This document shows positions 1 through 6,122 of a stretch of 8,681 nt of DNA, in pieces. Numbering within the stretch: the stretch's first letter is position 1; each line of letters starts with the position of its first letter. The stretch is from Flavobacteriales bacterium (GTDB lineage Bacteria > Bacteroidota > Bacteroidia > NS11-12g > UBA955). The stretch covers positions 1-8,681 of the forward strand of contig CANIZU010000067.1 in assembly GCA_947472115.1 (NCBI GenBank), read 5' to 3'. The notes under the pieces are model-generated. The model was not told the DNA's origin. It made no database searches and saw nothing but the letters and a program-made list of their open reading frames with translations. The position numbers and the translations under genes are program-made.

Positions 1-1
1 A

Positions 2-844
2 AAAACATGGCAAAACCTCAAATGGGGGTTAGATCTTGGATTGCTAAAAACGATGCTCCGTTACTCGTTGCCTTTGGTAATTGTCGGGTTGGCGGGAATG
101 ATCAACGAAACCTTGGATCGTGTTTTACTTAAGCAAATGCTTCCAGCCAATTTGGGCGATGCAGAAGCCGGTATGTACAGTGCCTTCTATAAATTGAGTT
201 TGATTTTAACCCTATTTGTGCAGGCATTTCGATTTGCGGCCGAACCCTTCTTTTTTGGAAAAGCGGGCGATAAAGATGCGCCTAATACGTATGCTTTCGT
301 CATGCGATATTTTGTCTACGTCAGTGGTGGTATTTTTCTAGTCACCATGATTTGCATGCCATGGCTTGCGCCATTGTTATTACAAAAACCCCTTTACTAC
401 GAAAACGCAAGAGGTTTGAGTATCGTACCTGTTTTGCTCGGTGCCAATCTTTGTTTGGGGTTGTACTACAACCTAAGTATTTGGTATAAGCTCTCCGGAA
501 AAACAAAGATGGGCGGACTTATTGCCTTGTTTGGCGCCATTGTCACCATTTTTGGAAACTACATTTTTATCCCCCAATACGGATTTGTTGCTTCGGCTTA
601 TACCACACTTGCAGCATATGCTACATTGGTGATATTGGGTTATTGGTTTGGTCAGAAATACTACCCCATTCCTTATCAGTTGCCGATAATACTTACAACT
701 TTATTGGTTTCCGTGGGCCCAATTACATTTTTACCTCACGTATTTCCTAATATTTATCACGGGGTTTATTGGATATTGGTTCCCATTTACATTGGCGTTT
801 TATATGTGCTCGAAAAGAGATTCGCCAGAAATCTTTCATCCTAA
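2..844 (+). CDS. Polysaccharide flippase (Wzx/MOP-type), C-terminal part
   Basis: Integral inner-membrane protein of the MOP flippase superfamily, expected to flip lipid-linked oligosaccharide from the cytoplasmic to the periplasmic face for O-antigen, capsule or similar glycans. The reading frame is open from base 2 with no upstream stop, so the 5' end lies outside the window; the visible 280 residues are probably the last 55-60% of a protein near 490 residues. The in-frame TTG at 41 is an ordinary internal Leu codon and not a start. About eight hydrophobic segments are visible, beginning near residues 22-40 (a segment with N-E-T-L-D-R after a Gly-rich stretch, typical of Bacteroidota flippases), then about 60-85, 100-125, 140-160, 170-190 and three more near the C-terminus. 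The tail is short and basic (E-K-R-F-A-R). The substrate cannot be read from the sequence. dut starts 9 bp after the stop, so the two are probably co-transcribed. Confidence 0.85.
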   Translation, partial: KTWQNLKWGLDLGLLKTMLRYSLPLVIVGLAGMINETLDRVLLKQMLPANLGDAEAGMYSAFYKLSLILTLFVQAFRFAAEPFFFGKAGDKDAPNTYAFVMRYFVYVSGGIFLVTMICMPWLAPLLLQKPLYYENARGLSIVPVLLGANLCLGLYYNLSIWYKLSGKTKMGGLIALFGAIVTIFGNYIFIPQYGFVASAYTTLAAYATLVILGYWFGQKYYPIPYQLPIILTTLLVSVGPITFLPHVFPNIYHGVYWILVPIYIGVLYVLEKRFARNLSS

Positions 845-853
845 AATACAATT

Positions 854-1297
854 ATGTGTACAGTAAAAATCATCAATCAATCTTCTCATCCCAACCCTGC
901 CTATCAGACGGATTTGAGTGCGGGCATGGATTTACATGCCAATATTGAAGAATCTATTTCGCTCATACCTGGAGCACGGATTTTGATACCTACAGGATTG
1001 TTCATTGAACTGCCCGAAGGGCACGAGGCGCAAATCAGGCCGCGGAGCGGCCTGGCCCTAAAACACGGAATTACCGTCCTGAACAGCCCCGGAACCATCG
1101 ACGCAGATTACCGTGGTGAAATCAAAGTACTACTCATCAATCACGGACAAGAACCCTTCGAAATCCAAAACGGAGAACGCATCGCCCAAATGATTGTCGC
1201 CAAGTACGAAAGAGTAAGCTGGGAAATATCCACCGAACTCAATACCACCGAAAGAGGTGCCGGCGGTTACGGTAGCACTGGGATTAAGACCGCCTAA
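854..1297 (+). CDS. dut: Deoxyuridine 5'-triphosphate nucleotidohydrolase (dUTPase)
   Basis: Cytoplasmic trimeric dUTPase that hydrolyses dUTP to dUMP and pyrophosphate, keeping uracil out of DNA and supplying dUMP for thymidylate synthesis. All five motifs of the trimeric family are present in a 147-residue protein, a normal length: motif 1 AGMDLHA (23-29), motif 2 PRSGLA (63-68), motif 3 GTIDADYRGEI (80-90, with D83 as the expected catalytic base and Y86 in the uracil pocket), motif 4 ERIAQMI (108-114) and motif 5 the Gly-rich RGAGGYGSTG (134-143) that closes over the phosphates. The ATG at 854 follows the flippase stop by 9 bp with no Shine-Dalgarno sequence. It probably shares the flippase transcript; a new promoter lies after it. 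The segment coding for motif 2 is unusually GC-rich and forms a perfect inverted repeat (separate entry). Confidence 0.97.
   Translation: MCTVKIINQSSHPNPAYQTDLSAGMDLHANIEESISLIPGARILIPTGLFIELPEGHEAQIRPRSGLALKHGITVLNSPGTIDADYRGEIKVLLINHGQEPFEIQNGERIAQMIVAKYERVSWEISTELNTTERGAGGYGSTGIKTA
1036..1054. repeat. GC-rich perfect inverted repeat inside dut
   Basis: CAGGCCGC at 1036-1043 is followed by a GGA loop and GCGGCCTG at 1047-1054: an 8-bp perfect stem, almost all G-C, in a region that is otherwise moderately AT-rich. It codes for the R-P-R-S-G-L part of dUTPase motif 2. It lacks a T-tract, so it is not a terminator. It may be only a consequence of local codon choice; a role in mRNA structure or pausing is speculation. 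Confidence 0.5.
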
Positions 1298-1319
1298 CAT
1301 TAAATTAATACGCAATCCT

Positions 1320-1327
1320 TACCTTTG
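1320..1327 (+). promoter_or_regulatory. Bacteroidota -7 promoter element before the nucleotidyltransferase gene
   Basis: TACCTTTG matches TAnnTTTG, the -7 consensus of the primary sigma factor in Bacteroidota. It lies in the 63-bp gap after dut. Transcription would be expected to begin about 5 bases downstream, near 1332, giving a leader of roughly 29 bases to the ATG at 1361. I see no TTG at the expected distance upstream (about 1294-1302), so only half of the promoter is supported. It would drive the four-gene run ending at 6088. Confidence 0.55.
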
Positions 1328-1360
1328 CGGCGATTTTTACACTTCAAATACACAACTAAG

Positions 1361-2371
1361 ATGAGATTAATTATCCCTATGGCCGGAATGGGAAAACGCA
1401 TGCGGCCCCATACCCTTACTACTCCTAAACCCCTAATCAAAGTTGGTGGCAAGTCGATCGTTCATTGGCTAATCAAAGACATAGCCGACGTGTGTGGTGA
1501 ACCCATTGAAGAAATTGGTTTCGTTGTAGGTCGTTTTGGCGATGCCGTAGAAAGCGAACTAAAAGACATCGCAAAAAGCGTAGGTGCCGAAGGGAAAATC
1601 TTCTATCAAGACGTTGCAGAAGGAACTGGACATGCCATTCTTTGTGCCAGAGAATGCCTAAAAGGCGATGTGATTGTGGCCTTTGCCGATACTTTGTTTA
1701 AAACCGAATTTAACCTTGATAAAACCAAAGACGGCGTGATTTGGGTGCATAAAGTCGATAACCCAAGTTCCTTTGGCGTTGTGAAATACAACGAAGACAA
1801 TATCATTACCGAATTCGTTGAAAAGCCCACAGAATTTGTTTCTGACCTGGCCATCATCGGCATCTATTATTTCAAGAGCGGTGAGACTTTGGAAAGCGAA
1901 CTCCAATATCTTATCGATAACAACCTCAAGGAAAAAGGAGAGTATCAACTCACCAATGCCATGGAAAATATGAAAGCCAAAGGGATGCAGTTTGTCCCCG
2001 GCGCGGTTGATGAGTGGCTGGATTGCGGAAATTATGCCGCTACCGTATATACCAACCAACGCGTTTTGGCAAACAAAGCCTCAGAATTCGTTGGCGTAGC
2101 CTCTCGATTCGATGAAAGTGTTATAATCACCGAACCTTGCTTTATTGGAGATGGCGTATCTTTGAAAAACTGCCAAATTGGACCCTATGTTAGCATTGGC
2201 AATAAAACCGAGCTAGAAAATTGCAACATCAGCAACAGCATCATACAAGAGAATTGCTCACTTCGCGATTTCAACTGTCACGACAGTATGATCGGGAATT
2301 CTGTTGCAATCAGCGGAGCCCAAATCACCAGCCAAGTCTACAGCGTAGGAGATTTCAGCTCAATCGGCTAA
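1361..2371 (+). CDS. NDP-sugar pyrophosphorylase-like nucleotidyltransferase with beta-helix tail
   Basis: Cytoplasmic nucleotidyltransferase that should join a sugar 1-phosphate to an NTP, releasing pyrophosphate, to make a nucleotide-sugar for glycan or wall synthesis. The 336 residues split into a Rossmann-like catalytic domain (about 1-235) and a left-handed beta-helix built from hexapeptides (about 250-330, rich in I-G-x-x-V/S repeats). Catalytic-domain motifs: the pyrophosphorylase loop M-A-G-M-G-K-R-M-R (7-15), P-K-P-L (22-25), the metal-binding Asp in V-A-F-A-D (D110), V-E-K-P (153-156), and D-E-W-L-D-C-G-N (217-224). The start is the ATG at 1361; an in-frame TTG at 1325 would add 12 residues before the conserved beta strand and lies within the promoter box. 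The beta-helix does not show an obvious acetyltransferase active site, so it may serve in oligomerisation. RmlA-, GlmU- and MurU-like substrates are all possible; I cannot choose. The TPR gene follows closely. Confidence 0.9.
   Translation: MRLIIPMAGMGKRMRPHTLTTPKPLIKVGGKSIVHWLIKDIADVCGEPIEEIGFVVGRFGDAVESELKDIAKSVGAEGKIFYQDVAEGTGHAILCARECLKGDVIVAFADTLFKTEFNLDKTKDGVIWVHKVDNPSSFGVVKYNEDNIITEFVEKPTEFVSDLAIIGIYYFKSGETLESELQYLIDNNLKEKGEYQLTNAMENMKAKGMQFVPGAVDEWLDCGNYAATVYTNQRVLANKASEFVGVASRFDESVIITEPCFIGDGVSLKNCQIGPYVSIGNKTELENCNISNSIIQENCSLRDFNCHDSMIGNSVAISGAQITSQVYSVGDFSSIG
2137..2164 (+). promoter_or_regulatory. Candidate internal promoter within the nucleotidyltransferase gene
   Basis: TTG at 2137-2139 and TATCTTTG at 2157-2164 are separated by 17 bases. 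This fits the two-part Bacteroidota promoter (TTG, spacer, TAnnTTTG) better than any other site in the window, although it lies inside coding sequence. It would give a transcript starting near 2169 with a leader of about 210 bases before the TPR gene, allowing the exported-protein genes to be expressed apart from the nucleotidyltransferase. Chance occurrence in coding DNA is a real possibility. Confidence 0.3.
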
Positions 2372-2382
2372 TCCACCTTTTC

Positions 2383-3987
2383 GTGATCCTTTTTGCAGCG
2401 GGCGCATTCCTGTTCCCTGCAATTTCTATGGCGCAAGCCGATACTCTTCTTGCTATGCCCGAAAGCGATGTTTCGGCAAATCCCAACGTGGCGTCAGCCC
2501 GACTAAAATCGAACTATTTCCTCGCCGAGTCGAAATTCCAAGAAGAAGCATTCCACGAGTCACAACAGCTTTTTCAAAAACTGATAGATTCTGCTCAGAA
2601 AAATCCAAGCAATAAAGGCAATGCAACGGATGTGAGTCCTTTAAACAATGATGCCCAGTTTATTTCGGGTGCGTACTTCCGACTATCGCAATTGTCGGCC
2701 AAAGACTATTCGATTTATTATCAAGGGAATACAAGTGCCGCGATAAATTCTGGGAACGCAGTTTTTACTGGCGAATCTAGCACTTCCAAAACAACCCAGT
2801 CCGACATGCATAAAGCCAACAACAACATGGCACTTTATCAGTTGGACTTGGCCTTGAAATATTCCCATAACAACAAAGATTATCTATACGCCAAAGCCCA
2901 ATTGCTGGAAAAGACACAAAACTGGATGGGTGCGGCAAAAATTTACAATGAACTCTGTACCATCGATCCACATTCATGGACATTTCACGAAAAAGCGGCG
3001 AGCGCCTATTTTGAATATTTGCCCACATTGTTAAATGGGAAGGGAGGATTTTATTTCCGCGATGAAAAGGAAAACGCTGGAAAATCGAAACAAAAAAATC
3101 CATCAAATTCGGTAAACCTGCAGTTGGAAATTTTACAGGAATTCCAATCGTTCTCAGATACCTGGGAAAAACACTTCTCATTGTCTCCTTCCATCGTTGA
3201 AACCAAACTTTACATCCTTTGGTGTCAAGAAGTATTTTTGAAATTCCCCGCCGAAATCATCGATAATCCAGAAAAAAACGCCTCCATTTTACAACAGTAT
3301 CAGTCGATGATCCCAATCAATATTTCCAATTGGATGCTGCAGAATGATTTTACGAACAACACATATCAACTAAGAAAGTTAAACGTCGTTCAAGGCAGTG
3401 ATGAAACCCCGAAACAAGGGGCCAATGATGACGCGCAAAACCCGAACAGAAATAAAGCTACCGCACAACAACAATTCCAATCTGGAGTAAATCGACATGT
3501 TGACAAAATCTTTTACGTAGCAATTCTCAGGCAAGACTGGCTCATGGCCTACCAATACGCAGATACTTTAGAAAACACATTGCCCATTTTTACCGCCCGG
3601 GATTTGGTGAAAGGTTTCCAACAATTGACAATCAATCAGCCCAAAACGGCCGTCGAAATTTGTAAAAACAGCGCCATCGAAACCAATCCGTTCGTCCTAC
3701 AATTATACCTACTTTTAGAAGCGAAGGCATCAACGCAAATTGTCAAATTACACGCAAATATCGGCGGCCAAATTGCATCGGAGCAATCGGCTGAACTGTT
3801 GGCTGAAGCATCACTTTCATTAGCACTTTGGCAGAAATTGTATAACCAAAAAGCGTTGACACAATTGAACGACATCAACGATGCAAAATCAATCGCCAAT
3901 ATTCTGAACAACCAGGAATGGATCGATCGATTTCAACAATTGGCATCAGATTTGAATAACCCGACTTCCAACCCCAAGCAAAAATGA
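2383..3987 (+). CDS. Exported TPR-like protein of unknown function
   Basis: No enzymatic motif is recognised. With the GTG at 2383 as start the protein has 534 residues, beginning with a hydrophobic signal segment (2-15) and a signal peptidase I site at A-Q-A (17-19), so it should be periplasmic. The mature part is mostly helical: helical pairs near 41-72 and 147-196, the latter ending in a recognisable tetratricopeptide unit (Y-A-K-A-Q-L-L-E then W-M-G-A-A-K-I-Y then D-P). A polar Gln/Asn-rich linker is coded near 3391-3480, followed by another helical half. TPR arrays usually mediate protein contacts, so a scaffold role is an inference. The start is uncertain: no ATG precedes the signal segment, and GTG 2383 gives a signal peptide without the usual basic N-region. 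Earlier in-frame TTG codons (2221, 2254) would add a long stretch overlapping the previous gene. The stop overlaps the next ATG by 4 bp, suggesting translational coupling. Confidence 0.75.
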   Translation: MILFAAGAFLFPAISMAQADTLLAMPESDVSANPNVASARLKSNYFLAESKFQEEAFHESQQLFQKLIDSAQKNPSNKGNATDVSPLNNDAQFISGAYFRLSQLSAKDYSIYYQGNTSAAINSGNAVFTGESSTSKTTQSDMHKANNNMALYQLDLALKYSHNNKDYLYAKAQLLEKTQNWMGAAKIYNELCTIDPHSWTFHEKAASAYFEYLPTLLNGKGGFYFRDEKENAGKSKQKNPSNSVNLQLEILQEFQSFSDTWEKHFSLSPSIVETKLYILWCQEVFLKFPAEIIDNPEKNASILQQYQSMIPINISNWMLQNDFTNNTYQLRKLNVVQGSDETPKQGANDDAQNPNRNKATAQQQFQSGVNRHVDKIFYVAILRQDWLMAYQYADTLENTLPIFTARDLVKGFQQLTINQPKTAVEICKNSAIETNPFVLQLYLLLEAKASTQIVKLHANIGGQIASEQSAELLAEASLSLALWQKLYNQKALTQLNDINDAKSIANILNNQEWIDRFQQLASDLNNPTSNPKQK

Positions 3988-4838
3988 AAAATATCTTCCT
4001 TGCAGTAATTTTCTGTATCCAGTGCATTTGTGCATCAGCGCAAAATGAACCCAAATTCATCCCAGTCACAAGTAAATTCATGCCCTGCGAAAAGCCAGAG
4101 TGGGGGTATATTTCAGCAAAATATGATGTGGATGCCAAAATGGGAACACAGGATCTCTCCGGAACATTAAGCCTAAGGATGAAAAAGGACAGCGTTTTAT
4201 GGTTTTCGGTAAGCGTTGCGATGGGGATTCAGGTGGCCAAGGGAATGCTTGTTGGAGATACACTGCATGTGCTAGATTTATACAACAAAAACTACTACGC
4301 GATTTCCGTGAAGGAGGTCAGCGAAAAGCTTCACACCCCCGTGGGCATTTCTCAGTTACAAAACCTTTTCATTGGCCTACCCTTTATCGACACTTGCAGT
4401 CCGATGAAACAAAAAACCGACATCAATGGTCAAGCTTATTGCGCCTATCCTTCAACCCAAGGCTTGTATTTTATCACCGCCTTTACCCCCTACCTCATTA
4501 AAACCTTTTTTGCTTCGCAGGGCGATGTGATTCCTGCAACAGCCGAGCTTCGCGCAACTGAATTACGTCATCAAGAAAAGCCCAATGATTTTGTTAGTGT
4601 GAGTTACGAAAATTGGCTCCCTACAACCGTTGCGCCAAGTACCCCAAACAGCTCAAAAGTCACGCAAACAAACTCGCCCATCGCGATTAACAAACTGCCC
4701 AACTACATCTACATCCAATCCCAAAATGCACAGGATAGTGCACAGATTAAAATGTGGTTAAAAAACAGCCGTTTTGATGCAATACCTTCGTTTCCGTTCA
4801 ATGTAACATCTGAGTACACTCGGATGTCGTTGAAATAA
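3984..4838 (+). CDS. DUF4292 envelope protein (LolA/LolB-like fold)
   Basis: A 284-residue exported protein that I recognise as DUF4292 from its pattern: an I-S-A-K-Y segment (43-47), alternating beta strands with K-K-D-S-V-L-W-F-S-V-S (67-77), G-I-Q-V-A-K-G (81-87), a Gly-Asp-T-L turn, and the F-P-F-N-V-T-S-E-Y-T tail (270-279). The family is grouped with lipoprotein-carrier-like beta-sheet folds (LolA/LolB, LppX), which bind acyl chains; a role in lipoprotein or lipid handling is an inference from fold. The signal peptide (1-19) ends A-S-A before Gln20. It carries three Cys (11, 14, 16) but none in a proper lipobox, so this copy looks soluble and periplasmic, whereas relatives are often lipoproteins. 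C138 and C153 could form a disulfide. It overlaps the TPR gene by 4 bp and lies 5 bp before the EnvC-like gene, so all three are probably one translational unit. Confidence 0.8.
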   Translation: MKNIFLAVIFCIQCICASAQNEPKFIPVTSKFMPCEKPEWGYISAKYDVDAKMGTQDLSGTLSLRMKKDSVLWFSVSVAMGIQVAKGMLVGDTLHVLDLYNKNYYAISVKEVSEKLHTPVGISQLQNLFIGLPFIDTCSPMKQKTDINGQAYCAYPSTQGLYFITAFTPYLIKTFFASQGDVIPATAELRATELRHQEKPNDFVSVSYENWLPTTVAPSTPNSSKVTQTNSPIAINKLPNYIYIQSQNAQDSAQIKMWLKNSRFDAIPSFPFNVTSEYTRMSLK

Positions 4839-4843
4839 CCGCA

Positions 4844-6088
4844 GTGAAAAAAACACTTCTCATATTATTTTTACTCTTGGGCTTTTGTCCATCCGATTCG
4901 TTTGCTCAATCCCGCAAGCAACTAGAAGCGAAGCGCAAAAAAATGCAACGCGAAATATCGGAGCAGCGGAAGGCCCTCACCAATACACAACAAGAAAAAA
5001 CGGTTACCCTAGATAAACTCAACTCGCTGAATCAAATCATCCAACAGCGACAAGTGGTTATCAACAATTTGGGTTTGGAGATTCGTTCGGTAAACTATGA
5101 ATTAAGCCAAAAACAGAAATATCGCGACAGCTTAACACAGGAAAACAACCTGCAGAAACAGAAGCTGCGAAAAACCGTTATTAAGGCCTACAAAACGAGA
5201 AAGAGTGGACGCGAGATTGCATTTGTATTTTCATCCAAATCCATTTCTCAAGCGATGCGTAGATGGAAATACCTGAGGAAAATTTCTGCGTATCGCCGAC
5301 ATCAAATTTCTGCCATCATCGCTCAAAGTGAAGCCCTTGGCATGGTCATCGGACAATTGGAAGGCGTAAAACAGGAAAAATCTGTGCTAATGCACGAGAA
5401 TGAAAGTGAAACGAAGGAGTTGGAAGTAGATAAAAAATCGAAGCAAAACCTCGTGCAAGAGCTCAGCGGAAAAGAAGAGGAACTACGCGACAGGATTCGG
5501 AGCAACGAAAAGGCCATCGCCCGGTTAAACAATGAAATCAGTAGATTGATTGCCAAGGAAATCGAAGCGGAACGAAAGCGCAAAGCCAGGTCTTCCACAA
5601 GTGCTGCCAAAGCCAGAACAGGCAAGGGTAGCGGTGCAAACGAAAATACACTTTCACCCCAAGCAAGAGCCATCGGCGGGGCATTTTCAAAGAATCGTGG
5701 GAATCTGCCATGGCCAGTAGATCGGGGTTTCATTTCGCAAACTTTCGGGGTTCATGAACATCCCGACTTGGAAGGAATTACCACGGTAAACAATGGCGTT
5801 GATATTACATCACCCAAAGGCGCACTCGCATCAGCAGTATTCGAAGGAACGGTTAGTGCCATTTTAAATATACCTGGTCAAGGTCAGGCCGTGCTTGTAA
5901 ATCATGGCGAATACTTTACTGTCTACGCTCACCTATCCGTTGTATTGGTTGAGAAAGGCCAAGTTATCCGAATGAATCAACATATAGGTAAGGTAATGAC
6001 CGACGAGGATGGCAAGGCGGTTTTACAATTTCAAATTTGGGAAGGGCAGGAAAAACAAAATCCCCAGAGTTGGTTACGCGGTAGATAA
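4844..6088 (+). CDS. envC: EnvC-like murein hydrolase activator (coiled coil + degenerate LytM/M23)
   Basis: Periplasmic division-associated protein that probably activates N-acetylmuramoyl-L-alanine amidases instead of cutting peptidoglycan itself. The 414 residues comprise a signal peptide (1-21, S-F-A before Gln22), long charged coiled coils (about 23-115 and 155-245), a low-complexity Ala/Ser/Gly/Lys linker (about 246-275), and a C-terminal LytM domain (about 290-414). In LytM peptidases the zinc site is H-x-x-x-D plus the second His of H-x-H. Here the first His is Asn316, D320 remains, H363 in Y-A-H-L-S remains, and both positions of H-x-H are Val393 and Gln395. A catalytic metal site therefore cannot form, as in E. 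coli EnvC. The known partner of EnvC is FtsEX; neither gene is in this window. The start is GTG 4844, directly before K-K-T-L-L; no ATG fits. It follows DUF4292 by 5 bp. Confidence 0.9.
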   Translation: MKKTLLILFLLLGFCPSDSFAQSRKQLEAKRKKMQREISEQRKALTNTQQEKTVTLDKLNSLNQIIQQRQVVINNLGLEIRSVNYELSQKQKYRDSLTQENNLQKQKLRKTVIKAYKTRKSGREIAFVFSSKSISQAMRRWKYLRKISAYRRHQISAIIAQSEALGMVIGQLEGVKQEKSVLMHENESETKELEVDKKSKQNLVQELSGKEEELRDRIRSNEKAIARLNNEISRLIAKEIEAERKRKARSSTSAAKARTGKGSGANENTLSPQARAIGGAFSKNRGNLPWPVDRGFISQTFGVHEHPDLEGITTVNNGVDITSPKGALASAVFEGTVSAILNIPGQGQAVLVNHGEYFTVYAHLSVVLVEKGQVIRMNQHIGKVMTDEDGKAVLQFQIWEGQEKQNPQSWLRGR

Positions 6089-6110
6089 TCGCAAACCACT
6101 TACTTTAATA

Positions 6111-6118
6111 TATCTTTG
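6111..6118 (+). promoter_or_regulatory. Bacteroidota -7 element placed for a leaderless transcript
   Basis: TATCTTTG matches TAnnTTTG exactly and ends only 4 bases before the ATG at 6123. With initiation about 4-6 bases after this element, the transcript would start at or within 2 bases of ATG 6123 or the adjacent ATG at 6126, making it leaderless or nearly so. I see no TTG at the usual upstream distance (about 6085-6094). The element lies in the 34-bp gap after the EnvC-like gene and would separate the metabolic pair from the envelope run. Confidence 0.5.
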
Positions 6119-6122
6119 AATT

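Noticed and set aside
41..844. TTG at 41 as the start of the flippase
   Set aside because: The frame is open back to base 2 and the visible protein lacks the N-terminal half of a flippase, so the gene is cut by the window edge.
1325..1360. TTG-initiated 12-residue extension of the nucleotidyltransferase
   Set aside because: It overlaps the TAnnTTTG element, and the ATG at 1361 begins exactly at the conserved M-R-L-I-I-P strand.
1658..2059. 133-codon reading frame on the minus strand opposite the nucleotidyltransferase
   Set aside because: It is antisense to a well-conserved catalytic domain with no family features of its own.
2221..2382. Long N-terminal extension of the TPR protein
   Set aside because: It is Gln/His/Arg-rich, overlaps the conserved beta-helix coding region in another frame, and lies before a signal segment, where a 54-residue extension would be odd.
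3233..3240. TATTTTTG as a promoter inside the TPR gene
   Set aside because: No TTG at an acceptable distance upstream (the nearest leaves an 11-base spacer), and there is no gene start nearby.
5323..5733. 136-codon reading frame on the minus strand opposite the EnvC-like gene
   Set aside because: It mirrors the charged coiled-coil and linker codons, has a Ser/Leu/Phe-rich composition, and lacks recognisable motifs.
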